Below are positions 23,397 to 33,612 of a DNA stretch of 64,000 nucleotides, one piece after another. Numbering within the stretch: the first letter of the stretch is position 1; each line of letters starts with the position of its first letter. Made by a program: the position numbers and the translations under genes. The notes beneath the pieces were generated by a model that did not search any database, had not been told where the DNA came from, and was given only the letters and a program-made list of their open reading frames with translations. Source of the DNA: Sabellastarte sp. h YS-2021 (lineage: Eukaryota > Annelida > Polychaeta > Sabellida > Sabellidae); the NCBI GenBank assembly GCA_964017235.1, contig OZ024928.1:83633566-83697565 (forward strand), written 5' to 3'.

Positions 23397-23947
23397 GGGC
23401 CGTATTCACGAAAGGTCTTAGCCAGGGCTTAGGCTTAAAGTTGAGACTTCTGCCCAAAACCTGCTAAGACTTTTGTCTTAGGCTTAGTGGTATTCACAAA
23501 GAATTTAAGACCAGTCTTAGGCTTAGCCAAGGGCTCAACTTTAAGGCTGGTTGGTAGTCGGCTTAAATTTTGTAAAGAGGACTTAAATATGGCTGCCATA
23601 AACTTTTCTCCAAAATTTGAAATGGCTGTAAATAAAGTATAATTATACAGAACACCTCACTAAAGCAGTCTTTGAGAATTTATATGCGGTAACAAGGTTT
23701 TCCCTTTCAAAACAGCACTTTTCCTTAGATAAAATACATTAAATGAAGGATATAAGTCACCAATAGTATAGTTTGAATAAAAAAGAAAGGTCACATGACA
23801 CAGAAAACCACTGTGGCTATTTGATAATCTTGGACTTAGCTAAGTCACCCTTTGTCATTCGGTTTTAAGACAAATTTAAACTTAGCCGAAACAAAAGTCT
23901 TAACTTTAAGACTGGATTTAAGCCTAAGACCCTTCGTGAATACCAGC
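23397..23947. mobile_element. MITE family M3, copy 1, at the PAXX exon 1 donor
   Basis: About 550 bp with inverted ends TATTCACGAAAGGTCTTAG and, on the opposite strand, TATTCACGAAGGGTCTTAG. Interior landmarks AAATATGGC and CACATGACACAGAAAACCAC recur in copies at 24664-25225 and 31119-31673. Its right end lies about 24 bp inside the PAXX intron from the exon 1 splice donor. Confidence 0.85.
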
Positions 23948-23971
23948 ACAGAAATAAAGTGGAATGAGCAC

Positions 23972-24207
23972 CTTAAATTTGACATGTAAGCTTCAGAATT
24001 CATATTAGAAAGCTCCCTGAGGACATCAAATTCATCATTGTCCATTTCAAGTCTCCAAAACTCCAATCCATCACTGGCACAAATTATAAAATTATCTGTA
24101 TTTTTATCAACCCTTGTGAAAAGCAAAAATTTGGATGTTCCATTATCTACTATCGAAAGCAAATCATTACATTTGCCTTCGCAAATCATGTCAACAAATG
24201 ATGCCAT
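23972..24207 (-). CDS. PAXX: PAXX, exon 1 (head domain N-terminal part)
   Basis: First coding exon of PAXX, 236 bp, from the ATG at 24205-24207. It encodes the first 78 residues of the XRCC4-like beta-barrel head. The segment SKFLLFTRVDKNTDNFIICA and the following ASDGLEFWRLEM match human FVCYC...GGFNLYVTDAAELWSTCF in spacing and pattern. The donor is AAG|GTGCTC (exon ends at 23972), leaving a phase-2 codon AG that exon 2 (4595) completes with A. Across the junction, the two halves align to human PAXX without a gap from the LR codon to NFDL. The protein acts with Ku, XRCC4/LIG4 and XLF in end joining. The donor is non-consensus after GT, so splicing strength is uncertain. Confidence 0.88.
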
Positions 24208-24349
24208 GACTGTAAAATTGGATAAAACCTAATTGGGCGATATTGAAAGATTTTCTTACGCTTGTTTACGACTAGTTAAACGTTAAGTTAAGGGCTACCG
24301 GAGGGGTGTACATACCGGAGGTGCTATCGGGGAGGTGCGATGGGGTGCG

Positions 24350-25345
24350 ATGAACGGCCATAGCACCCAAGTCATTAATATTCATGAGAAGATATGAGGA
24401 CACAGATTTCCCCTGCAGTTTCCCAACAATATTTTATAAAATGGACGTCTCCATGGAGATCAAATACTTAAAACTCAGAACTCACGGCCATAGCACCCAT
24501 ATCATTAATATTCATGAAAAAATATGAGGACACAGATTTCCCCTGGGATTTCCTTACAATATTTTATAAAATAGAAGAATAGACGAAGATCAAATACTTT
24601 AAACTACAGAACTCACAGCCACAGCACCCACGTCATTAATATTCATGAAAAGATATGAGGATAGGGGTGGATTTCACGAAAGGTCTTAGCCTGGTGTCAG
24701 GCTCAAACTTGACTTTTGTCTCAAATTATTAGAACATTTTACTTCATGGATTTCACAAAAGGTCTCAGTCTCAGCTTTGGCTGAGCCACTGGCTCAAATG
24801 TTGAGACCGGTAGAAAGTGGGCTTAAGTTTTGTAAACAAAGGCTCAAATATGGCCACCATAATTCTTTCTTCACTTCAAAATTTGAAATGGCTAAAAATA
24901 ATGTATAAGTATATAAAGCAACCTCCAAGTAGTCTTTGGGTGTTTTTACATGTTTGGAAGGTTTCCCATTGCAAAATGGTATTTCACCAGAGATATTATG
25001 TGTCAAACAAGGAACATATATGTCATCAGTAGAATATTTTGACTACAAAAATGGTCACATGACACAGAAAACCACTGTGGGTAATTGGTAAGCTTGGTCT
25101 CAACTGAGACTCCTTCTGTGAAAACCATTTGAGACAAAGACTTAGCCGAGCCAAAGGCTCAGATTTGAGCCATTGGCTCAGTCTGAGACTGGGCTAAGTC
25201 TGAGACCTTTCATGAAATCCGCCCCAGATTTCCCCTGTAGTTTCCTAACAATATTTTATAAAATCCATGGATGTCTCGACGAAGATAAAATACTTTAAAC
25301 TACAGAAGTCATGGCCATAGTACCCAAGTTGTGCATCAGCAATAA
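24350..25345 (+). repeat. 120-130 bp tandem repeat split by an M3 MITE
   Basis: Units marked by GGCCATAGCACCCA, TTAATATTCATGA, ACACAGATTTCCCCTG and CAATATTTTATAAAAT occur three times at 24356-24660 and once more at 25229-25330. The MITE at 24664-25225 sits between. The family is related to the repeats in the 15083-18300 duplication. Confidence 0.82.
24664..25225. mobile_element. MITE family M3, copy 2
   Basis: About 560 bp with inverted ends GGGGTGGATTTCACGAAAGG and, on the opposite strand, GGGGCGGATTTCATGAAAGG. Interior matches M3 copies at 23397 and 31119. Confidence 0.85.
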
Positions 25346-26182
25346 TGGGTGCATAATGACTCCATGAATGACTAGGGTGCTATGACCACTAGTGCAACAG
25401 AGGGTTAGGTGAGTGTTATGTGTCCTCATATATGTGCCGATGTAGTGGTGCGATAAAGAGGTGCGACAGAGGTGCGATCCAGAAAAAAATCCGGTTCCGA
25501 ATCCGGTTCCGACTTTTATAATTTACCTCAATATAGGCACATGCTGCATTCAGAAGTAGGTCTTGAGCTAATGCACACTACTCATGAATTGGTAACCACC
25601 AGTGGAAATTTTGGCTAATTCACTGCCTGTGTGTTTATATGTGGATGCAAACACCCAAATGACAAAGAGAAAGAAGCAAAAAGAATCACAATATTTCACT
25701 ATCCACCAGATATGTACTTCGTTTGTTATACATTTTCTGAGGTCATTTACAAAGTTCAGAGTAATGAAACACATTATTTAACAAGTTTTTTTGTAACAAA
25801 ACATGCATGTCTATTCTGCATCTTTGTTGTTATTAGATGTGAAGGTCACAAATTGGAAAGTAAATATGTTTCACAACCAAAATCCCTTGAATCTAGATTC
25901 AGATATGGATTCTTTGGACTATCTAGATTTGTGAAATGTAATTTTTTCTTAAATTTTGAATCCAAAACGAAAAAAATAAGATAAACCACATAAATATAAT
26001 AAAAATCAGTGTATTTTCAAAAATTTGCTACTACAATTGGCTGCCTTTTTTTTGCAAAGGATTATAGGTAATCCAATGTATCTGAATCCACTGATCTATC
26101 TCCTGAGGTAGATCAACAGATCATTATCTGGAGTAGGATTCTAGTCACAACACATTCTGTAAATCCAAGGAATCTAGATTCA
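25346..26182. other. Mostly unassigned; weak open frame at 25631-25984
   Basis: The plus-strand frame at 25631 has a Cys/His-containing start (FICGCKHPNDK, then TIFHYPPD) faintly reminiscent of a THAP zinc finger, but lacks a clear acceptor, donor or the later CxxH pair. I do not call a gene. Confidence 0.3.
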
Positions 26183-26427
26183 ATGCATTATGGTTGTGAA
26201 AACGACAACTTTCTGGAGACACCCTGGTCACCAATGGTAAATATGACCTGTGACATTGTTCTTGGCAAATTTACAGACCGTAAACTCATGTTTACAAGCA
26301 GTAACAATGCTGCATTAATCTGTGCAATCCAGAGTGAGTTTGTATCGACTCATCCAGAAGAAAAGCCAAATGACTCTGAATGCTTCCACGGAATACAAAA
26401 TATATCCATGCAGAGTAATCTGCCTTA
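26183..26427 (+). CDS. Possible internal exon of an unrecognised gene
   Basis: An open frame runs to a strong donor, CTTACAG|GTGGGT (exon end about 26427). It encodes a non-repetitive, compositionally ordinary peptide with four spaced cysteines (in CENDNF, NMTCDIVLG, ALICAIQS and DSECFHG) and two N-glycosylation-type sites, suggesting part of an extracellular domain. The 5' boundary is unclear: an AAG near 26164 is a poor acceptor. I do not recognise the family, and no partner exon was found. It lies just upstream of the PAXX start on the opposite strand. Confidence 0.3.
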
Positions 26428-26452
26428 CAGGTGGGTTCACTTTGAATTTTAA

Positions 26453-27415
26453 AAGGGCTGCGTAAACAAATTCAGATTAAGATTCTCTGGATTGTGATAT
26501 GCAATTTTTAATTGTTTTTTTTTCCCCAAGATGAAAAACATGCAGACAAAACACTTTAAACATCATAAAAATTTGCCAATTCTTAAAATTTGCTGAAACA
26601 GTTACCTAACAACTTCCATAGTTGCATAGAGCCAATATTGCTGAATTTTTAGCACTTTTTCTTGTGCAGTACGATTGAGCATGTGCCACATCTTATTTTT
26701 TTCAGATTTTAGCATTATAGACCAACATTTCGTATCAATTTACGGTGATTTACATGTGTTTTTGACCATTTGTAAATCATTTTTATATGATTTTTGGATT
26801 TTTTTATACAATGGGTTTCAAACCATTTGTATATAATTGGGAATAATGGAAGGTTTTAGATCAAAAGTAAATAGGTCTCATTTCTGAAAAGTACAGAGAA
26901 AACTAATAATTAAATGCCACACATAATTAATTTTGAATGAGTGCAAAAGTGTTTGACACACTAAACTTTACTTTTGACTTTGATTTTACATTAAAATTAA
27001 ACAAATATTTTAACATATTGTGCTAAAATTGTTCATTGATTTTTTTTATCATGATGATAATGATCATTTGGGTGGTCATAAAGAGGACTTTTCAGATTTA
27101 AGGTGGACAGTCTTAACCTATATTTGAGAATAGTGGAGTTTCTGTGGTGTTTGCTTCCTCTGGTGATATAAAGCAAGTGTGTATGTTCATCCAGTGGGTT
27201 CTGTTTGTATCAGTGAAGACTTGTTTGTGGTGTCATGCATGCTGGTGTGACCACTTGTTCAGAAACTGTGAGACCAATGTCTACTGAAAATCATCTAAAA
27301 AGGATACACACACTGGACATTCTCATGCTTTGTCTGTATCATAAAGTTGGAAAATAGATGCAACTGATATTGGAGGATTGGGGAATGATTGCTTTCATTT
27401 AAAACTTCATGTAAT
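26453..27415. other. Nothing recognised
   Basis: AT-rich sequence with no repeat period, splice-bounded frame or RNA-gene signature that I can support. Confidence 0.5.
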
Positions 27416-28480
27416 ACAAAACTAGAGGACCGCTTGCAAAAAAAAGATAATGTTTTTGCAAAGCAAAAACAAAGCATCCGGAAAAGGATATAGCAGTGAG
27501 TGCTAATGTATTAAGAAAATGCTCTGCTTCTAGCCTTATACTGTTGTGGCAACCAAAGTGTGCGTAGTCTGCTCTATCTAGCACGGTTTTTGAGATATAA
27601 GCATATTTTGCCAAAAATTAGAAAATTCAAAATGGCCACCATTTTTTTAAAGTTGGAATTGCTACTCTGTAGAGATACCGTGTGGGTCAAAATTTTTGTC
27701 GAAATTACTCTATCTATCATGGTTTTTGAGTCATAAGCATTTTTGTGTTTTTTTATTTTTGCGAAAAATTTGAAAATTCAAAATGACCGCCATTTTTGGT
27801 GAGACAAATTTTTTTTGAAAATTGGGATGGCTACTCTGCAGAGATACCCTGTGGATAAAAGAATTCGTCAAAAATTGCTCTATCTAGCACGGTTTTCGAG
27901 ATACAAGCATTTTTGTGTTTTGCAATTTTTGCAAAAACTTCGGAATTTCAAAATGGCTGCCATTTTGGGTGAGACAAAAAATGTTTGAAAATTGAGATGA
28001 CTATTCTACACAAATAACCTGTGGGACAAAAATTTCATTGAAATTGCTCTCTCTATCACGATTTTCGAGATATAAGCATTTTTGTGTTCAAAATGCAAAA
28101 CGGCTGCCATTCTGGGGCCAGACAAAATTTTTTTGAAAATTGGGATGGCCAAAATCGCTCTTCCGAGATAAATGGGTTTTTGTGTTTTACGCAGAAATTC
28201 AAGATGGCCGCCAAAAGTGGTGGGAAAACATTTTTTTCAAATAGTTGCCAGTAGACTCGGGTTATACCCCGTGGGTAAAAAATTTCGTCGAAATCGCTCT
28301 ATCTCGTTCTGCTTCCAAGATAAACGTGTTTTTGCATTTTACACAAAAATTCAAGATGACCGCCAAAAGTGGCGGGAAAACGATTTTTGGAAAAAGTCTG
28401 ACTATACCCTCTGGGTCAAATATTTTGTCAAAATCGCTCTATCTCACTCTATTTCTGAGATAAACGCAGTTTTGCTTTTT

Positions 28481-29700
28481 CAGGGTTAAGAAAAATCGTG
28501 GTGTTAAGTTAATTGTTAATAAGTCGGCCATTTTGTATTTGATCACTTCCAAAAGTTAATAATTTCTAGACATCTATATAACGAACCTACTAGCAAAATT
28601 TAATGTGAATAGGTGAAGCGCTTTCTAAGTTATCATTCAGATAAGCACACCCTTTTGAAAAACATGTTTTTGGTCATGTGACTTCTCTGATTGGTTGAAA
28701 AACAATCCAATCAACATGCAATGAGGAAACATGATAGTCCTCTACCTGAGGAAGCTCCATACCAAATTTTAAAAAAATCAGTGCAGTAGTTTCTGAGGAG
28801 AAGAGGCTGGAAAAATTGTTGACGATGATGCCAACGACGAAAACGATGCCAACCCATGCCAGTAGCTTACGGCCAATGGCCAGTAAGCTAAAAAGGAAAA
28901 GCGTGTCACACTGCAAAATGTGAAAAAAGCAGACAGGCAGGCTTTTCTGTGTGCCATAATGCAGGGATAATATTTCCTTGACAATGTATTTACAGGTTAA
29001 GTACCCAGACACAACATAAAAGCATTACTTTTTGTCTGAAATATGTTACCACATATGAAAGGAGGGATATTTGAAACATTTTTATGAGAAATGATATCCA
29101 ATTTGACTGGAGTGTGTTCAGGCGTATTTGATCTGATTAGTATATAAGACTAGTTATTGAACAGGATGTAAAACCCCAATTTTGACATTTGATTCGGACA
29201 AGACACCGATTTCGTGAAAATTAAAACAACAATAACGTGCCAGGAGTCACTTTGGTACATACAAAAAAGGAAAATTTATAGACTATACTCTATATTCTTT
29301 CGCCATTTGCACTGCCAAATAAGAGTTATGTAAAGACGGAGGTGTAATTTAAGTTTTTTAAGCCATCTCTAAGAGTATGTAACAACGTTATCATCATTTT
29401 ACCTGTTTGTGTGAGCGATAAAACGGGATTTTTGATAATGATATACTAATGGGCACAATGGCGACGGACAGAGTTCTCTGGTACTTGCTTTCTGTGTAAA
29501 TCTTGCAACAGTGTATTTCTGGTGTCCTGTCCAATTGAGACGGACCCTCACCCCCCTCAGTCACTGCCCATCAACCAGCCACAGTATCAGCCCACACGTG
29601 TGGCGGCTAGCCCTCTCGTTCTCACTCACAGTAGAAGGGTACATGTGTACACCAGTCCTCTACAATTAACCTCTTATTTGGATTCCTTCCTTGTTATGTA
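28481..29700. other. Central part of the inverted-arm element
   Basis: 28640-28890 resembles a short element tail: GACGATGATGCC steps followed by a hairpin AGCTTAC..GGCCA facing TGGCC..GTAAGCT. 29440-29700 is less AT-rich and has a short open frame (MATDRVLWYLLSV then stop), perhaps a remnant of a captured exon. No function is assigned. Confidence 0.4.
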
Positions 29701-29936
29701 CTGCTGTGCTACTAATTATCGCCGGGTACCAGCTATCGCCAGACAGAATTCAAATAGATATAGCGTGATCAAAAGTACATCCCCCAAGTCTAACAAATAA
29801 AGGGAAAATATTTCCAAAGTGGAAAGAACAAATGCAAAAGAAAAAACTTTTAAAATATGTGGCCATTACTGAAATACAAATGTTTAATTTATTGGCAGGG
29901 ATAATTGGTACCCAGCGATAATTGGTAGCAAGGCAG
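29701..29936. mobile_element. MITE family M1, copy 3
   Basis: 236 bp flanked by TA, with ends CTGCTGTGCTACTAATTATC and, on the opposite strand, CTGCCTTGCTACCAATTATC. The interior aligns with the copies at 16321 and 17998 but is more diverged. Confidence 0.85.
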
Positions 29937-31118
29937 TAGTGGATTTATACTATTAAATGCCCGCCTACCAGTGAACTTATATTTCTTTGTTAGATTTCAA
30001 GTACAAATGCTTCTACATCTACAAAATTGGCGTTCACTGGTATTTCAGGTTTGCTGCAAATCAGCCGTTATAGATAAAATGTTAAAATTTAAGCTTTAAA
30101 ACAAATGTAACAAAATGTATCTCCGTTATTAATTGTAGTGTATATCATTTGACCCACAGGGTATCTTTGCAGAGTAGCCATTCCAATTTTCAAAAAAATT
30201 TTGTCTCGCCAAAAATGGCGGCCATTTTGAATTTTAAAATTTTTTGCAAAAAATTGCAAAACACAAAAATGCTTATATCTTGTAAACTGTGTGAGATAGA
30301 GCGATTTCAACGATATTTTTGACCCATAGGGTATCTCTCCTGATTAATTATCACATTATTCTAAAAATCACATTATTCTAAACTGGCGGCCATTTTGAAT
30401 TTTCGAATTTTTCATAAAACTTGTAAAAGACAAAAATGCTTATATCTCAAAAACCGTGCTAGATAGAGGGATTTCGACAAAATTTTTGACCCATGGATTA
30501 TCTCTGCAGGGTAGCCATTGCAATTTTCAAAAAATTTTGTCTCACCAAAAATGGGAACCATTTTGAATTTTTGAATTTTACGAAAAAGTTGTAAAAGACA
30601 AAAATGTATAAATATCTCGAAAACCGTGCTAGATAGAGCGATTTCGATGAAATTTTTGACCCACAGAGTATCTCTTCAGGGTAGCCATTCCAATTTTCAA
30701 AAAATTTTGTCTTGCCAAAACTGGGAACCATTTTGAATTTTCGAATTATTCGCAAAAATTGCAAAACACAAAAATGCTTATATCTCGAAAATTGCTAGAT
30801 AGAGCGATTTCAACAAAATTTTTGAGCCACAGGGTTTCTCTGCAGATTTCAACAAAATTTTTGACCCATAGGGCATCCCTGCACAATAACCATCCAGATC
30901 TAGCCATCACAACAGTATAAGGCTATAAGCAGAGGATTTTCTTAATACCTTAGCACTCACCTTTATATCCTTTTTGGGATTCTTTGTTTTTGCTGTGCAA
31001 AAAGATTATTTTTTTTTGCTAGCGATCCTCTAGTTATCCCTAATTATTGGTCCCAGAGGTTTGGCATGTAAAGCCAACCAATAGGAAATCATGGGCTGGG
31101 AATTGTCTGATGTGGTCA

Positions 31119-31673
31119 GGGGCCGATTTCACGAAGGGTCTTAAGCCTGGTTTTGGGCTTAAGTTTAAGACTTTGGTCTTAAATTCTGTCAAAAATGTGC
31201 TAAGTCAGTGGGCTTAGACTTAGTGGATTTCAAAAAGGGGCTAAGTCCATGGATTTGCTAAGTCAGTGGACTTAGATTTAAGTCTGGGAGGTAGTGGGCT
31301 TAAATTTTGTAAAGAGGACTTAAATATGGCCGCCATAAACTTTTCTCCACTTCAAAATTTGAAAGGGCTGTAAAAAAAGTATAATTACACAGAACACTTT
31401 ACTGAAGTAGTCTTTAGGAAGTTATGTGTGGGAAGAAGGTTTTCCATTTCAAAACAGCACTTATCCTTAGATAAAATGCATTAAATGAAGGGTATAAAAA
31501 GTCACATGACACAGAAAACCACTGTGGTTATATGATGAGCTTGGACTTAGCTAAGTCACCTTTGTGAAATCCATTTTAAGTCCCAGGCCTAGTTAAGACC
31601 AAAGTCTTAGATTTAAGTCCCTGACTTAGCCAAAAACGGGACTTAGTTTAAGTCCTTTAGTGAAATCGGCCCC
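31119..31673. mobile_element. MITE family M3, copy 3
   Basis: 555 bp with inverted ends GGGGCCGATTTCACGAAGGG and, on the opposite strand, GGGGCCGATTTCACTAAAGG. It is inserted inside a 146-bp-family repeat unit: the left flank ends GATGTGGTCAGG and the right flank resumes TTTAACCTTGGGG. Confidence 0.88.
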
Positions 31674-31693
31674 TGGTTTAACCTTGGGGCCCC

Positions 31694-32679
31694 CAGTGTT
31701 CACTCTCGAGCGCGATTTCGCGAGTTTGTACACACTCTGGGGCGAGTTGTCGCAAAACGAACTCACCAACGCGTCTGTGCTGTCGCTACCAGGCGAAACA
31801 CTCAAAACGGACTGAAGAAATTCGTCTATTATCGGAAGCGACGACATACATATTTCCTCATAGAAACGGGTTAGAAAAGCAGTTTATTTTATTTTATATA
31901 TCCAGCTAACAGTAATTCACGTGAGATTTCGTGTATTCTCGCGAGATTTCCGTGCTTTATTGTCGATTTTTAAACTCGTCTTCTGCTTATAGTGTCACAG
32001 GCGAAACAGTCGAAACAACTACTGACCAAAGAAATTCATCTATTATCGGAAGCGATGACGTACATATTTCCTCATAGAAATAGGCGAGAAAGACATGAAA
32101 GTGAGTTTATTTTATTTGATACATCCAGCTAACAGTAATTCACGCGAGAATTCAGGTATTGTCACGAGATTTCCGTTCTTTATGTCTATTTTTTAACTCG
32201 TCTTCTGCATATTGTGTCACAGGCGAAACAGTCGAAACAACTACTGACCAAAGAAATTCGTCTATTATTGGAAGGGACAAAAATATATATTTCTTCAAAG
32301 AAAAGAGAAAAAATGCAATTTATTTATTTATTTGATGAATCCAGATAACAGTAAAATAATTTTAAAAAAAAATAATAATAAAAAACACCAGTAGCACCCA
32401 GCCAATAAGCCATTAAGATGTGGTTTAGAAGTGAAATTAAAAAAAAAAAAAAAAAAAAGACAAATAAAAACAGCATTAAATAGTTTATTTATTTGAACTT
32501 TTAGTCATCTATTTCTTATTATTTAAATAAAGAAGATTTAATGCAGTCCCAAATTGGAACTAAATATTTCAAAATCTCTTGAAGTAAAACATGTCTCACA
32601 TTTTTTCACAGTTGTCTCGCCTTTTCAAGTGAAGGGAGACAGTCTGTCTCGCATTCATTTTTGACGAGAGCGAACACTG
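31694..32679. mobile_element. Short TIR transposon with CAGTG ends and internal 218-bp repeats
   Basis: 986 bp with termini CAGTGTTCACTCTCG and CAGTGTTCGCTCTCG (opposite strand), flanked by GGCCCC on both sides. CAGTG ends recall hAT elements, but the visible duplication is 6 bp, not 8. The interior has three copies of a repeat marked by TTCGTCTATTATCGGAAG (31821, 32035, 32257) and GCGAAACAGTCGAAACAACT, plus an A-run near 32440. It interrupts the same 146-bp-family unit as the M3 copy at 31119. Confidence 0.8.
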
Positions 32680-32685
32680 GGCCCC

Positions 32686-33257
32686 TTCCTTGTTTATCTC
32701 TCCACTTTGATCCTTCAGCATTTCATATAAAATTGCGTGCTGCAGGGACCCTCTGTTTTTGTGTATAAAAAGCTTTTGTCTAGTATAACTTGTAGTTCTA
32801 TATAACTGCTAGCAATCTATTTTGTTTACCATTATACACTTTATTTCCTGTTGGACGCTGTATCTTGCAATTGGAAAAAAAACATTTTTGTAGTTTTGTT
32901 TTGTGTTTGTAGATCCCCAGTCTTCGGTGTTTCCAGTTTTTCTTCTGGGCATTTAGATAAAATTATTAATTATATGTAAGTATATATAATTTCTTGTGGC
33001 TTTAACATTAAAAACACCACTTAATTGTATTCTTTTCTCAGTGAATATAATGTTTTTAAATTGTAAAGTTAAGTGAATGATTTATTATTTTCATGCTATA
33101 GTTATTTCTCTTTGCTACTTTTTATAAAAAGATGAGAACTCCAAAAATATGAAAAACTATTTTTTAAAAGGTCAATAATTTAGGCTTTATAGATGACTTA
33201 TATTACATCAAAACAGCACAAAAACCCCTGCAAGTTATAAATCATAGATTTTTATGT
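32686..33257. other. Nothing recognised
   Basis: AT-rich, no repeat or gene signature seen. Confidence 0.5.
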
Positions 33258-33612
33258 CAGCTGACTTATCAGTCAGCAGACATTATGGCATCACTCTGCA
33301 GCGTCCGTGTATGCTTCTGCATGAAACACCTTCTCCAAAACTACAAGGCCCAGAGACATGCTGTTTTTTCTTAAAAGATACCTTATCTGTTGATGATTAA
33401 AAAATTGTTCAAGGCATGCAGATCTGTTTGTTCATCTGTTCTCCAGAGCCATTACAAGTGATGTACCCCCACCCAAAGTGTGAAAATTTTAACACTTTAT
33501 CACAATTTTCTCATTGACTATTGCAGGGATTTCTTTCTTACTTGGCATATATGTACTAGGCCACAAGTAGATTCCCTTGTGACAGTATCAGGCCTGAATC
33601 TTTCTTAATTAT

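Larger units (their letters stand above)
27420..31033. mobile_element. Large element with about 1-kb inverted arms
   Basis: The left terminus ACTAGAGGACCGCTTGCAAA and the right terminus, read on the opposite strand, ACTAGAGGATCGCTAGCAAA continue as inverted repeats through AAAACAAAGCATCC, GTGAGTGCTAA and AGCCTTATACTGTTGTG. Inside each terminus lie four to six diverged copies of a roughly 165-bp repeat (27600-28480 and 30090-30890) in opposite orientations, related to the 169-bp satellite at 43233-45490. The centre (28480-30090) has a hairpin at 28864-28889, an M1 MITE and no convincing gene. A fragment of the same terminus lies near 60810. Confidence 0.65.

Noticed and set aside
25631-25984. 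THAP-like zinc-finger exon
   Set aside because: Only the first half of the pattern is present; no CxxH pair, acceptor or donor.
29461-29800. First exon of a secreted protein (MATDRVLWYLLSV)
   Set aside because: A stop follows after 13 codons, no donor is convincing, and the downstream frame runs into an M1 MITE.
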